Shown: positions 9,752 through 18,891, counted from the first letter of the stretch. The stretch: DNA of 64,000 nt from JAFDZV01 sp966128725 (GCA_966128725.1 CBHYLN010000003.1:1-64000), one strand, 5' to 3'. Translations and numbers: made by a program. The notes: generated by a model from the letters alone, not told the origin.

Positions 9752-9978
9752 ACAACGGCACGCCACCGCCTGCACGGTATCGCATCACACCACGCTTCCT
9801 CGGTTATCCTTATCAGCGGCCGCTGCAGACACAACACCTGCCCGATGCCGATCAACTCCATTTGGCACACCGGCCGGCATCGCGCGGGGATGACACAGCG
9901 ATGCCCGGCGCACGGTATGCCGCGCGTCGTGTGTTGATCGTGTGAGGAATAACGAAATGGTGGGCGTTGGGCCAACGG

Positions 9979-10419
9979 TCAGGACGCGAGATACTTCACC
10001 AGACGCAATTGATTTGCCCCCTTGCCGAGAACGCTGTACACAACATCATCCATTACCAGCCGGATAATGTGTACGCCCAGCCCTCCGCGCATGCAGAGCT
10101 CGAAGTAGCGCTTCATATCGAGCTTCGGGAGCGAATTGGGATCGAAGCTGCGGCCGTGATCGGTGAGCACGACCTCGAACCGATCGTCCAATGTGGCTAT
10201 CTCCATCTCGAACACCGATCCGGGATTGCTGTCGTACGAGTGCTTGATGATGTTGGTGGCCGCTTCATCCACGGCAAGCGCAAGCCGGAAGGCGGTTTCG
10301 CGATCGAACCCGAAACCAACGGCCTCCTGCTCCACAACCGACCGGATGCGTTGCAGTTCATCGGTACGGCTGTGGATGCCATCCCTGTAGCGAACGATAT
10401 ATGGAGTTTCGCCAGGCAT
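9979..10419 (-). CDS. Anti-sigma regulatory factor, HATPase (RsbW/SpoIIAB-like)
   Basis: This is a 146-residue GHKL-type ATPase. The N box reads LALAVDEAATNIIKHSY and the G box GLGVHIIRLVMDDVVYS. Proteins of this type bind a sigma factor or another target, and phosphorylate a STAS-domain antagonist. The gene follows the STAS gene by 9 bp, and the SpoIIE-type phosphatase lies just upstream, so the three form a complete partner-switching set on one strand. No sigma factor gene is adjacent, so the target is unknown; the kinase may not act on a sigma factor at all. Confidence 0.88.
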   Translation of the reverse strand: MPGETPYIVRYRDGIHSRTDELQRIRSVVEQEAVGFGFDRETAFRLALAVDEAATNIIKHSYDSNPGSVFEMEIATLDDRFEVVLTDHGRSFDPNSLPKLDMKRYFELCMRGGLGVHIIRLVMDDVVYSVLGKGANQLRLVKYLAS

Positions 10420-10428
10420 GCCCGTGCG

Positions 10429-10794
10429 TCAGCAGTTCATTGCATTTGAGGAACCGAACTTCTCACGGGCCTTCTGCTCGTTGTCGTAGATCTCGTAAAG
10501 CATCGGAAAGCCGAGAAGATCGAACACATTGTACACCTTGGGCGACATCTCAACCAGCTTGATATCGCCAGCGTTGGTGCGTACTTCCTCCACAAACGCC
10601 ATAAAGACGCCCAACCCCGCACTAGATATGTAGGCAAGGTCACGGAAGTTCACGATGATATTGTACTGTTGCGCGCCCAGCAGGTCATGGAACGCCTGCT
10701 CGAGCTGCGGTGCCGTATGTGCATCGAGAAATCCTTTGAGATCAATGACCCTGGCAGGAGGACTCTCGCGCATCGATAACGAAAACTGGCTCAT
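10429..10794 (-). CDS. STAS-domain anti-anti-sigma factor (RsbV/SpoIIAA-like)
   Basis: The protein is a single STAS domain of about 120 residues. The conserved phosphorylation region reads DLAYISSAGLGVFMAF, with the Ser-Ser-Ala-Gly core in which the first or second Ser is the phosphate acceptor. An alternative Met three codons upstream (10803) is possible. The role is to bind the HATPase when dephosphorylated and so free the kinase's target. It lies between the SpoIIE phosphatase (upstream) and the HATPase (9 bp downstream), an order consistent with one transcript. Confidence 0.88.
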   Translation of the reverse strand: MSQFSLSMRESPPARVIDLKGFLDAHTAPQLEQAFHDLLGAQQYNIIVNFRDLAYISSAGLGVFMAFVEEVRTNAGDIKLVEMSPKVYNVFDLLGFPMLYEIYDNEQKAREKFGSSNAMNC

Positions 10795-10881
10795 CTGTCC
10801 CAATCGCGGTTAGAATAGAGTGTCGGCTGGATACCGATAACACGCAACGCCATCAACATCCGAAACATCCGCCGGCGCAGG

Positions 10882-13011
10882 TTAGTGCCAGCGAAGGATC
10901 AGAAGCGTGCTATCGTCGGCAAGCGGTTCACCCTGTGAGAATCCGCCGATGCGGTCGTAGATCGCATCGCGCATCTGCTGGGGATTCAAGCCTCGTGCTC
11001 CGGCGTCGGCCACCGATTCAAGCAACCGCTCGTATCCCCACTCCTCGCCATCCGGCGAACGCGCCTCGGGCAAACCGTCGCTGAAGAAAATAGCGTAATC
11101 ACCCGGACCGAACACCATCTCCTCAACAGCCAGATGCTGGTCGAACAACGCGGGCCGGGCGATTGCCAGCCCCAATCCTGGCGGCTTGCTGTAGGCGGCC
11201 TTGCCATTGCACACTGCCAGCGTTGGGCAATGCCCGGCACGGGCCACACGCAGCGTGCGCCGTTCGTCGATAATCTGCGCGCATACCATCGTGGCAAACC
11301 ATCGCTGATCGATGATGCCATGCAGGGCAACATTGGTGCGCGCAAGCAGTTCCTTGGGCGACGCACACTGGCCGGAGATCGCCTGAACAATCCCCTTGAT
11401 CATCCCCATGTACAGGGCCGCGCTGGCGCCCTTGCCGGAGACGTCGGCCACAAGCACCCCAAGAGTGTTGTCGCTGAATGCCACCACATCGAAGTAGTCG
11501 CCGCCAACAATGCTTGCCGGCAATGATTCGGCATACAGCTCGTAGAACGGGCTGATCGGCATCTGCTTCGGCAGCAGCCGCTCCTGCAGATCGCGCGCAA
11601 TCAGCATCTCCTGCTCGAACCTCTCGCGTTCCAGCGAGGTGCGCATCAGGCGCGACTGCTCGATGGCAAAGGCAATCTGATTGGCCAATGCGTTCAGCAA
11701 CAGCAGATTGCGCCGATCGAAACCGCCCGCATCGTTTTTCGCCACATAGATGGCCCCCAGCAGCTTCTCCCCCACCAGCAACGGGGCCGCCGCCACCGAA
11801 CGCATCTCCCCCGGCGACTCGCCGCGGTACAGCGAGATGTTCCGCAGACGATCAACAGCCACCGGCTGGCGATGCTGCGATACGGCCTCGGCGATCACGA
11901 AGTCGCGGCTGGCCTGCTGTGTCATCAGCATCTTCGCCATTCGCAACGACAGGCGCGGCTTCTGGCCCAGCCTGATCTGTATCTCGTCGGCCTCGCGAAG
12001 CTCGATCCACGCCACACGCGAGCCGATGGCATCGCAGGCAATCGTGATGGCCGTATCGATGACGTAGTCGGTATCAAGCGACTCGGTAAGCAGCCGCGAA
12101 AGGTTCGTAAGCGAGGAAACCTCGGCATTGCGCCGATCGATTGCGCCGGCGGTAGGCAGCGCAACAATGACGCTTACAAACACCACCGCGCACACGAACA
12201 ACAATGTCAGGTGGAGCACGAGAACCTGCTCGGACAATCCCGGCGAAAACGAGATGATCGCCGCGGCCGCGTCCTCGCTGTGCTGCAGGGCGATCATCAT
12301 CACCACGGCCGCGAAGAACCCGAGAGAGGCATACCCCGCCACGCGCCACTTCTGCTCCTTGCGGAGATTGATGATCCACCCGTTCCGCGTTGCGAACACC
12401 AGGCCAAGCAGGCTTACGCAGCCCGCGATCACCAGCAGAAAACGATCGGGCTGGGCATGATCGTCCACAACATCCAGCGGGAACACCTGCGCAAGCGCCA
12501 GTGCCAGCATGATGCAGGACACGAACACCTTCGGAGCCGCACGCCGCCGCTCGTGCGAGCGGTAGGAGAACATCAGCACGAGGGGTTCCAGAATCAGCGG
12601 GACCATCACCATCCAGGCAAGCACGGTAATCCGGCCGGCGATGAACGACCAGATCGTGACCGGCACCCCGATCACGCTGAAGGAAAACGGAATCGCGCTG
12701 AGGATGCTCAGCACAACGGCCGCAACCGCCGAGGTAAGCGTCAGCGTTCGGAACGCCTTGTACGCGGCCCCGTCGTTGTCGTCCAGCCGCAACTGCCAGA
12801 ATCGGATCGCGGCCGGGATGGCCCCAAGGATTGGGAGCAGTATCCGCAGTATCTCCGGCTGGGTAATCGGAGCGTCCCAGTTCTGGCCTATGATATCGTA
12901 GATCAGGAGCAGGAACCAGACGATCACGGCCGCCAGCACCACCACGCCCTGCGACGGACGCAGAGGGCGTGATTCACTCAAAGCCGGTTTATCGTTGGCG
13001 TTTTTGCTCAT
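10882..13011 (-). CDS. Membrane-bound GAF / SpoIIE-type PP2C phosphatase
   Basis: The start at 13011 (MSKNANDKPALSES) is taken because the longer frame adds a Cys/His-rich stretch with no homology. The N-terminal third has about eight or nine hydrophobic segments. A GAF-like domain follows (around DTDYVIDTAITIACDAIGSR), then a short coiled linker and a PP2C/SpoIIE domain with GGDYFDVVAF, VADVSGKGASAALYM, FFSDGLPEAR and DDSTLLIL. The Asp residues of these motifs hold the metal ions. It should dephosphorylate the STAS protein encoded 79 bp downstream in response to a membrane or small-molecule cue. It is one of two such phosphatases here; the other is at 56669-58411. Confidence 0.9.
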   Translation of the reverse strand: MSKNANDKPALSESRPLRPSQGVVVLAAVIVWFLLLIYDIIGQNWDAPITQPEILRILLPILGAIPAAIRFWQLRLDDNDGAAYKAFRTLTLTSAVAAVVLSILSAIPFSFSVIGVPVTIWSFIAGRITVLAWMVMVPLILEPLVLMFSYRSHERRRAAPKVFVSCIMLALALAQVFPLDVVDDHAQPDRFLLVIAGCVSLLGLVFATRNGWIINLRKEQKWRVAGYASLGFFAAVVMMIALQHSEDAAAAIISFSPGLSEQVLVLHLTLLFVCAVVFVSVIVALPTAGAIDRRNAEVSSLTNLSRLLTESLDTDYVIDTAITIACDAIGSRVAWIELREADEIQIRLGQKPRLSLRMAKMLMTQQASRDFVIAEAVSQHRQPVAVDRLRNISLYRGESPGEMRSVAAAPLLVGEKLLGAIYVAKNDAGGFDRRNLLLLNALANQIAFAIEQSRLMRTSLERERFEQEMLIARDLQERLLPKQMPISPFYELYAESLPASIVGGDYFDVVAFSDNTLGVLVADVSGKGASAALYMGMIKGIVQAISGQCASPKELLARTNVALHGIIDQRWFATMVCAQIIDERRTLRVARAGHCPTLAVCNGKAAYSKPPGLGLAIARPALFDQHLAVEEMVFGPGDYAIFFSDGLPEARSPDGEEWGYERLLESVADAGARGLNPQQMRDAIYDRIGGFSQGEPLADDSTLLILRWH

Positions 13012-13170
13012 CAGGGGTTTGTCTTCGGCGAATCGTGCCGAATGTTGCGCTTCGTGACGATTGGCAGGCCGGCAAGATACAGCGCCGGCACGGTTGTGCT
13101 GCCCGGCAGGCACCGCCGGGCGGCGATGGCCCCTGGCAACCGGGATTGCGTCCGTTAACAGGGCGTCACA

Positions 13171-13198
13171 TTGTTATTCCTGGCCGAAATGGTAAGTT
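13171..13198 (+). promoter_or_regulatory. Possible sigma-70 promoter for the zinc-ribbon/rpsU unit
   Basis: TTGTTA (13171-13176), a 16-bp spacer and TAAGTT (13193-13198) lie about 75 bp upstream of the zinc-ribbon gene. The match is partial. Confidence 0.3.
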
Positions 13199-13271
13199 GT
13201 TCTTCGCTGTGTTTCAATCGATGCCCAGCATTGGGCACGCTATTATTGATTGTAGACCAGGAGTGATCGGT

Positions 13272-13664
13272 ATGGCTCGCGCAAAACAATCGAAGTACAT
13301 CACGCTATCGAACATCTGCGAAACCTGTTCGAAGCCCACGAAGTTCGAGCTTCTTGGTGAGGCAGTTGGTCAGGATGAAGGAAAGCGCTGGGCGCGGTGC
13401 TCGAAGTGCCATCATACGATGATGATCGACATGTTGGTCATCGAAGGTGAGCGGCGCGCGGCCAAGGAGATCAACGTTTCGGTTGAGGATTGCATCCCGT
13501 ACTCCCCACGGAGTGTCTATACGATAGGTGATGCCATCTATCACAAGACCTGGGACGACATCGGCACGGTGGTCTCGAAGGAGCTGACTTCGAGCGGCAG
13601 CCAGGCAATTGTGGTTGCCTTCAGCAAGATCGGAGAGAAGCGCCTGGTTGAGAATCTCGCCTGA
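13272..13664 (+). CDS. Zinc-ribbon protein with C-terminal SH3-like domain
   Basis: The ATG at 13272 has AGGAG at 13259-13263 with an 8-base spacing, which decides the start over longer in-frame readings. The 130-residue protein has a four-Cys zinc ribbon (ICETCSK ... RWARCSKCHH) in the first 45 residues. The second half contains YTIGDAIYHKTWDDIGTVVSKE, a CarD/Tudor-like small beta-barrel pattern, ending in AIVVAFSKIGEKRLVENLA. This looks like a conserved nucleic-acid-binding or transcription-associated protein of the Bacteroidota/Chlorobiota; I know no characterised function. It lies 73 bp before rpsU on the same strand. Confidence 0.75.
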   Translation: MARAKQSKYITLSNICETCSKPTKFELLGEAVGQDEGKRWARCSKCHHTMMIDMLVIEGERRAAKEINVSVEDCIPYSPRSVYTIGDAIYHKTWDDIGTVVSKELTSSGSQAIVVAFSKIGEKRLVENLA

Positions 13665-13723
13665 GGCGCTTGGCAAACGAGCTGCAAACAACAAACATCA
13701 TAGAAAACTAGAGCGATCAGAAC

Positions 13724-13731
13724 GGAGGTGA
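13724..13731 (+). promoter_or_regulatory. Extended Shine-Dalgarno sequence of rpsU
   Basis: GGAGGTGA is complementary over 8 bases to the 16S rRNA tail and lies 6 bases before the GTG start of rpsU. It is longer than the ribosome-binding sites of other genes in the window, many of which have none. In Flavobacteriia, rpsU is known for a strong site that allows bS21-dependent autoregulation. Confidence 0.7.
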
Positions 13732-13737
13732 GTTAAC

Positions 13738-13932
13738 GTGATCGGAGTAACTGTACAGGAGAGCGAGTCGATTGACCGCGCACTGCGCCGCTTCAAGAAG
13801 AAGTACGAGCGTTCGGGAATCCTGAAGGAGTTCAAGCGCCGCACCTTCTATACGAAGCCGTCGATAACGAGCCGCATGGCCCGTATCAAGGCCGTACGCC
13901 GCCAGCAGCGGATCTCCAAGGAGCTGCAGTAA
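13738..13932 (+). CDS. rpsU: Ribosomal protein bS21
   Basis: bS21 is a small basic protein of the 30S platform that sits next to the 16S rRNA 3' end and takes part in initiation. The 64 residues match the family throughout: MIGVTVQESESIDRALRRFK, then KKYERSGILKEFKRR and a basic tail. The start codon is GTG, fixed by the GGAGGTGA site 6 bases upstream. It follows the zinc-ribbon gene and is ended by a strong hairpin with a T-rich tail at 13981-14017. Confidence 0.96.
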   Translation: MIGVTVQESESIDRALRRFKKKYERSGILKEFKRRTFYTKPSITSRMARIKAVRRQQRISKELQ

Positions 13933-13980
13933 GCTGAGCGCGTTCCGGGGTTTACCCGGCCGTCCTGCTCAAAACTACTT

Positions 13981-14017
13981 CGCCGGCAATGCCCCACATT
14001 CGGTGGCATTGCCGGCG
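13981..14017 (+). terminator. Rho-independent terminator of rpsU
   Basis: A 13-bp perfect stem (13981-13993 with 14005-14017) is followed by TTTGTTTCT, the best terminator in the window. Confidence 0.88.
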
Positions 14018-14200
14018 TTTGTTTCTCCCCACCCCCAGCAACAACCACCGATGCCTGTTACAACCGGCTTTGGTTTGGCACACGTTTCGTTTGCCGATGG
14101 TTGCGATGGCGCGGGAAGATTTGTACCTTCATCATGTCCCTGCAAAACACTGGCCGGCGCAAACACGCCGCGGATGACAATGGCACGGGCACTACGTTGT

Positions 14201-14521
14201 ATGAACACTCAACAGCAGAAGGATCACGGTCCGTTGAACACGGCCGAGATCGAACATCAGGTGGTTAAGGGAGTTGGTCTGTTGTTGCTTTGCCTCGAGC
14301 GCGGGCGCAGCCTGAGCATGAAGGGCTTCATCGACAGCCAGATCGAACGCGGAAACGAGTACATCCCCGTTGTGGAACAGGTAGGCCATCATATCGACAA
14401 CCGTCTGGAAAGCGGCACAACGCGCGAAGAACGCGCTCTGTTGCTTGACCTGCACCAGTATGTCGACGCACGACTTCGCGACGTGCGCACGGCCGACAAT
14501 CTATCGCCCGGCGGGGCCTGA
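14201..14521 (+). CDS. Hypothetical protein, 106 residues
   Basis: I do not recognise this protein. The reading from ATG 14201 (MNTQQQKDHG) has the GC-rich third codon positions typical of the neighbours, while the frame upstream of it does not. It is polar with one hydrophobic stretch (VKGVGLLLLCLERG) and looks mostly helical, including HHIDNRLESGTTREERALLLDL. It could be a small regulatory or structural helical-bundle protein. A hairpin follows at 14550-14581, supporting a real gene end. Confidence 0.5.
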   Translation: MNTQQQKDHGPLNTAEIEHQVVKGVGLLLLCLERGRSLSMKGFIDSQIERGNEYIPVVEQVGHHIDNRLESGTTREERALLLDLHQYVDARLRDVRTADNLSPGGA

Positions 14522-14549
14522 CCACAGCTCCAAAACAATCGTTCAATCC

Positions 14550-14581
14550 ACGCCGTAGCGACCCATCAGTCACTGCGGCGT
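14550..14581 (+). terminator. Terminator-like hairpin
   Basis: A 9-bp stem with one G-U pair (14550-14558 with 14573-14581) is followed by TCCTATTTC. It lies 29 bp after the stop codon of the preceding small gene. Confidence 0.55.
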
Positions 14582-14631
14582 TCCTATTTCATGGGCGGTA
14601 CCAGGCCATGTAGCGTTATCAACCCTGCCGT

Positions 14632-14886
14632 ATGAAACACGCAACCGAAACTGCGCTGCTCGAGCTGGCCGATCTCCTTGCGGAACTTCGGCTGGTGCAG
14701 GGGCTTAGCGAACGCAAACACGGCATCTTCTATCGCCGAGGCGCGGCATTCCTCCATTTTCACGAGGACCCGGCCGGTCTCTTCGCCGACATCCAATCCG
14801 GCACCGGCTGGATCCGACTGCCGGCCAATTCGCAACCCGAACGTGCCACCGTGCTGCGCACGGTGAACAACATCCTGGCCCGATAA
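14632..14886 (+). CDS. Conserved hypothetical protein, 84 residues
   Basis: The protein reads as one compact domain: an N-terminal helix (ALLELADLLAELRLVQGL), then strands (GIFYRRGAAFLHFHEDPAGLFADI) and a C-terminal helix (PERATVLRTVNNILAR). The pattern 'FLHFH.D..GLFADI' followed by 'W.RLP' resembles small uncharacterised single-domain proteins found widely in bacteria, some related to the luciferase-like DUF5519 group; I am not certain. Codon use fits the genome. It lies 97 bp upstream of leuS on the same strand. Confidence 0.55.
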   Translation: MKHATETALLELADLLAELRLVQGLSERKHGIFYRRGAAFLHFHEDPAGLFADIQSGTGWIRLPANSQPERATVLRTVNNILAR

Positions 14887-14982
14887 CACGAAGCCCTGCG
14901 GCCGGCACGGCAACAACACGGAACGCGACGAACAACGCTCGACCCGACAACAAGACAACTACGCATTTACACCGACAGCTCT

Positions 14983-17595
14983 ATGCCATATCCATTCGCC
15001 GAAATCGAAGAACGCTGGCAACGCTACTGGCAAAGCAACCACGTGTTTCGCACCGATGCCCACGACACATCGCGCCCGAAGTACTACGTACTTGACATGT
15101 TCCCCTACCCTTCCGGTGATGGGTTGCATGTGGGCCACCCGGAGGGGTATACCGCCACGGACATCCTTGCACGATACCGGCGCCACCGTGGATATAACGT
15201 GCTGCACCCGATGGGCTGGGACGCGTTCGGCCTGCCCGCCGAACGGTACGCGATGACCACGAACGTGCATCCGAGCATTACCACCGAGCGCAACGTCAAT
15301 ACGTTCCGCAGGCAGCTTCAGACATTGGGGTTCAGCTACGACTGGGAGCGCGAGGTGAACACAACGTCGCCGGAATATTATCGCTGGACTCAGTGGATTT
15401 TCCTGCGGCTGTTCGATGCCTGGTATGATACCCGGGCCAACGCCGCGCGCCCGATCGCCACGCTGACAGCGGAGTTCGCGGCCAATGGATGCGCCAACAT
15501 CGCGCGCCCGGCAACATACAGCGGCCCGGAATGGGGCTTCGGCGCCGAGGCGTGGGCATCGATGAACGCTCTGGATCATCAGGCAGTGCTGTCGAACTTC
15601 CGCCTGGTGTACGAGGCCGAGACCCCTGTCAACTGGTGCGAGGCCCTGGGCACCGTGCTGGCCAACGAAGAGGTCGAGGAATGGGTGGAGAAGGGCTACA
15701 CGGTTGAACGCCGGCCGATGAAGCAGTGGATGATGCGCATCACCGCGTACAGCGATCGCCTGTTGGAGGGGCTGAACGGGCTGGAGTGGCCGCGATCCAC
15801 GCTGGACATGCAGCGCAACTGGATTGGCAAGTCGCATGGCGCCGAGCTTCGATTCCGGTCGGAGTCCGGCATCGACCTGCGCGTGTTCACCACACGCCCG
15901 GACACGTTGTTCGGCGTGACCTTCATAACGGTCGCACCGGAGCACCCGGCCGTTCCGGAGTTGACAACGGCCGAACAGCAGACCGCTGTTGAGGAATACC
16001 TGCGCAGAACAACGCTGAAGAGCGAGCGCGACCGCCAGGCAGGCGAGGAAAAAACCGGCGTGTTCACCGGCAGTTATGCGGTGCATCCGGCCACGGGCGA
16101 ACGCGTCGCGATCTGGACCGGCGACTACGTGCTGGCCAGTTACGGAACCGGCGCGGTGATGGGTGTCCCCGCTCACGACGAGCGCGATTTCGCATTCGCC
16201 AAGGCATTCGGGCTGCCGATCGTGCCGGTGATTTCACCGCCCGACGATGGGCCACAACGCGCCGCCGTGCTTGTCGGCGAAGCCTGCTATACCGAGGCCG
16301 GCACGATGATCAACTCCGCGCAGTTCAACGGCATGGCATCGGAAGATGCCAAATGGGCGATTGTGGATAGCCTGGGCCAGGACCACGCGCGGCGCACGGT
16401 GCAGTACAAGCAGCGCGACTGGCTGTTCAGCCGGCAACGGTACTGGGGCGAGCCCATCCCGGTTGTGAAGTACGAAAACGGGCTGGTGCTGCCGCTGGAG
16501 GAGCACGAGCTGCCGCTTGTACTGCCAGAGCTGGAAGCGTTCAAGCCGTCGGGCTCCACGGAGTCACCGCTGGCGCTGGCGCACGACTGGCTGCACTACG
16601 AACATCCCGTGCATGGGGTTGGGCGCCGCGAGACCAACACCATGCCCCAGTGGGCGGGCTCCTGTTGGTATTATCTGCGGTATGTGGACCCCAACAACAC
16701 GGCTGCGCCGATCGACCCCGAACTGGAACGGCACTGGCTGCCGATCGACCTGTACGTGGGCGGTGGCGAGCATGCCGTGCTGCACCTGCTGTATGCGCGT
16801 TTCTGGCACAAGGTGCTGCACGATTTGGGTTATGTTCATACCGACGAGCCCTTCAGCCGGCTGGTACATCAGGGGTTGATCCTTGGTGAGGATTCGCAGA
16901 AGATGTCCAAGTCGCGCGGCAACGTCATCAACCCCGACTCCGTTGTCGCGGAGTTCGGCGCCGATTCGCTGCGCCTGTTCGAGATGTTCATGGGGCCGCT
17001 GGAGATGGCGAAGCCCTGGTCAACCAAGGGTGTTGAGGGCGTTCGCCGATTCCTGAATCGCGCGTGGCGGATGGTGATCGGCGACGAGGATTCCAACGTT
17101 GTCGCGGTTATTACCGACCGGGCGATGACCCCCGAGGAAGATCGCGTGCTGCATTCGACAATCGGCAAGGTGACCGAGGACATCGAAGGAATGCGGTTTA
17201 ACACCGCGATTTCGGCACTGATGGTGTTCGTCAACGAGTTCATCAACGTGCCGGAGAAGCCACGCGCGGCAATGGAAGCCTTTACGCTGCTGCTCTCCCC
17301 GTTCGCGCCGCACATGGCCGAGGAACTGTGGCTGCGTCTGGGACACGAGGCCACCATCGCCTACCAGGCATGGCCCGCGTTCGATCCGGCGAAGGTTGCC
17401 GAGGACGAAGTGGAGATCGTGGTGCAAATCAACAGCAAAAACCGGGCAAAGCTGCGCGTTGCGGCCGGAATGGATGCGGCGGGGCTGGAGCAGACGGCGC
17501 TGCAGAACGACGTGGTGCGCGAGCTGATCACCGGGAAGACTGTCCGCAAGGTGGTCGCCGTGGTGGACAGGCTTGTGAATGTTATCGCCAACTGA
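14983..17595 (+). CDS. leuS: Leucyl-tRNA synthetase
   Basis: LeuS charges tRNA-Leu with leucine and hydrolyses mischarged products. The 870-residue chain is of normal bacterial size. Class I signatures are HVGHPEGYTA near residue 49 (HIGH motif) and KMSKSRGN near residue 641. The CP1 editing domain shows TTRPDTLFGVTF and GTGAVMGVPAHDERDF with the conserved Asp. The leucine-specific domain and the C-terminal anticodon-binding helices ending in ...VVAVVDRLVNVIAN are present. The start MPYPFAEIEERWQRYW matches the family N-terminus. Confidence 0.98.
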   Translation: MPYPFAEIEERWQRYWQSNHVFRTDAHDTSRPKYYVLDMFPYPSGDGLHVGHPEGYTATDILARYRRHRGYNVLHPMGWDAFGLPAERYAMTTNVHPSITTERNVNTFRRQLQTLGFSYDWEREVNTTSPEYYRWTQWIFLRLFDAWYDTRANAARPIATLTAEFAANGCANIARPATYSGPEWGFGAEAWASMNALDHQAVLSNFRLVYEAETPVNWCEALGTVLANEEVEEWVEKGYTVERRPMKQWMMRITAYSDRLLEGLNGLEWPRSTLDMQRNWIGKSHGAELRFRSESGIDLRVFTTRPDTLFGVTFITVAPEHPAVPELTTAEQQTAVEEYLRRTTLKSERDRQAGEEKTGVFTGSYAVHPATGERVAIWTGDYVLASYGTGAVMGVPAHDERDFAFAKAFGLPIVPVISPPDDGPQRAAVLVGEACYTEAGTMINSAQFNGMASEDAKWAIVDSLGQDHARRTVQYKQRDWLFSRQRYWGEPIPVVKYENGLVLPLEEHELPLVLPELEAFKPSGSTESPLALAHDWLHYEHPVHGVGRRETNTMPQWAGSCWYYLRYVDPNNTAAPIDPELERHWLPIDLYVGGGEHAVLHLLYARFWHKVLHDLGYVHTDEPFSRLVHQGLILGEDSQKMSKSRGNVINPDSVVAEFGADSLRLFEMFMGPLEMAKPWSTKGVEGVRRFLNRAWRMVIGDEDSNVVAVITDRAMTPEEDRVLHSTIGKVTEDIEGMRFNTAISALMVFVNEFINVPEKPRAAMEAFTLLLSPFAPHMAEELWLRLGHEATIAYQAWPAFDPAKVAEDEVEIVVQINSKNRAKLRVAAGMDAAGLEQTALQNDVVRELITGKTVRKVVAVVDRLVNVIAN

Positions 17596-17702
17596 GTGAA
17601 TCTTTTGGGGGATTCGTTCGATAAGGAAGAAGTGCATCCGCCCTCGGGCTGTGCCGCTGTACGAATGCGCTGTTCCGTTCACCTATTACTGTGCCCTCGC
17701 GT

Positions 17703-18752
17703 ATGGATGAGTCAACATCGATCCGATCAATCAAGGTCAAGTTTCCGAACATCAGCTCCAAGTCGTGGGAACATCCGGCCGACCGGGCAACCCTCACTGG
17801 CCTGAAGAAGGTACCGGGACTCGACACCGTTCTGCAGAAGTTCGTTGGCGTTACCACCGAGCGTTCGATTCGGTTGATCACGCTTGCTTCGGCAGTGCGT
17901 GTATCCACCAATCAATTTCCCAAGCTCAACAGGCTCCATCGCGAGGCGTGCGACCTCTTCGACCTGAAGGAGATCCCGGAACTCTATGTCTCACAGAGCC
18001 CGTTCCTGAACGCCGGCGCCGTGGGCGTTGAGAAACCCTTCATCGTGCTCAACTCGTCCATTGTGGACGGCATGAGCGAGGAAGAGATACTCTACATCCT
18101 TGGCCACGAGATCGGCCATTGCATGAGCGGGCATGTGCTGTACAAGACGTTGCTGCAACTGTTGCTGCAGTTCTCCACCGCGGCGCTGGCACTGCCGCTT
18201 ACCGGCGTTTCGCTGCTGGCGATCATCCTGGCTTTGAAGGAGTGGGACCGCAAGAGCGAGCTCAGCGCCGACCGTGCCGGCCTGCTCGCCGTACAGGATC
18301 CGCATGTGTGTTATCGCGCGTTGATGAAGCTGGCCGGCGGCTCGCACACGTCGGAGATGGACATCAACGAATTCTTCGTGCAGGCGGCCGAATACGAACG
18401 TGGCGGCAGCATTGTCGACAGCGTGCACAAGCTTCTCAACCTGGTAAAGCAAAGCCATCCGTTCCCGGTGCTTCGCCTTACCGAGCTCAAGACATGGGTG
18501 GATTCCGGCTCGTACGACAAGATCCTCGGCGGCGACTACATCCGCCGTGACGAAAACGGCCGCGACGACGTGGGCAGCGCGTTCCGCGAGGCCGCCGACC
18601 AGTACAAGGACGACTTCAACAGCTCGAAGGACCCGCTGGCCGAGACGCTTCGTGGGGCAATGGAGGCAGCCGATTCGGTGCGCGCCAAGGCCAAGGAAGC
18701 GTTCAACTCGTTCTTCAACAACACGAACAACGGTTCCACCGAATCCAACTGA
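17703..18752 (+). CDS. M48-family zinc metalloprotease (HtpX/Oma1-like)
   Basis: The zinc-binding motif HEIGH lies in ILYILGHEIGHCMSGH, and the third ligand in SELSADRAGL. A hydrophobic pair follows the active site (LLQLLLQFSTAALALPLTGVS and LLAIILAL), so the enzyme probably sits at the membrane. The N-terminal 80 residues and a polar, charged C-terminus are lineage-specific. M48 proteases degrade misfolded membrane or periplasmic proteins. MDESTSIRSIKV (17703) is chosen as the start; a Met four codons upstream is possible. Confidence 0.88.
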   Translation: MDESTSIRSIKVKFPNISSKSWEHPADRATLTGLKKVPGLDTVLQKFVGVTTERSIRLITLASAVRVSTNQFPKLNRLHREACDLFDLKEIPELYVSQSPFLNAGAVGVEKPFIVLNSSIVDGMSEEEILYILGHEIGHCMSGHVLYKTLLQLLLQFSTAALALPLTGVSLLAIILALKEWDRKSELSADRAGLLAVQDPHVCYRALMKLAGGSHTSEMDINEFFVQAAEYERGGSIVDSVHKLLNLVKQSHPFPVLRLTELKTWVDSGSYDKILGGDYIRRDENGRDDVGSAFREAADQYKDDFNSSKDPLAETLRGAMEAADSVRAKAKEAFNSFFNNTNNGSTESN

Positions 18753-18891
18753 TGGCCGAACCCGCCCCGGATTTCTCCGGGCCGCGGGCGCCAACCTGCA
18801 AGGGGGATCAAATCGGATCGCACGGCATCCCGGCTCACCAGATGAGCCCCGCCCTGCATTCAGTTTGGTTCCCCTTCACTATTTTCGCGCC

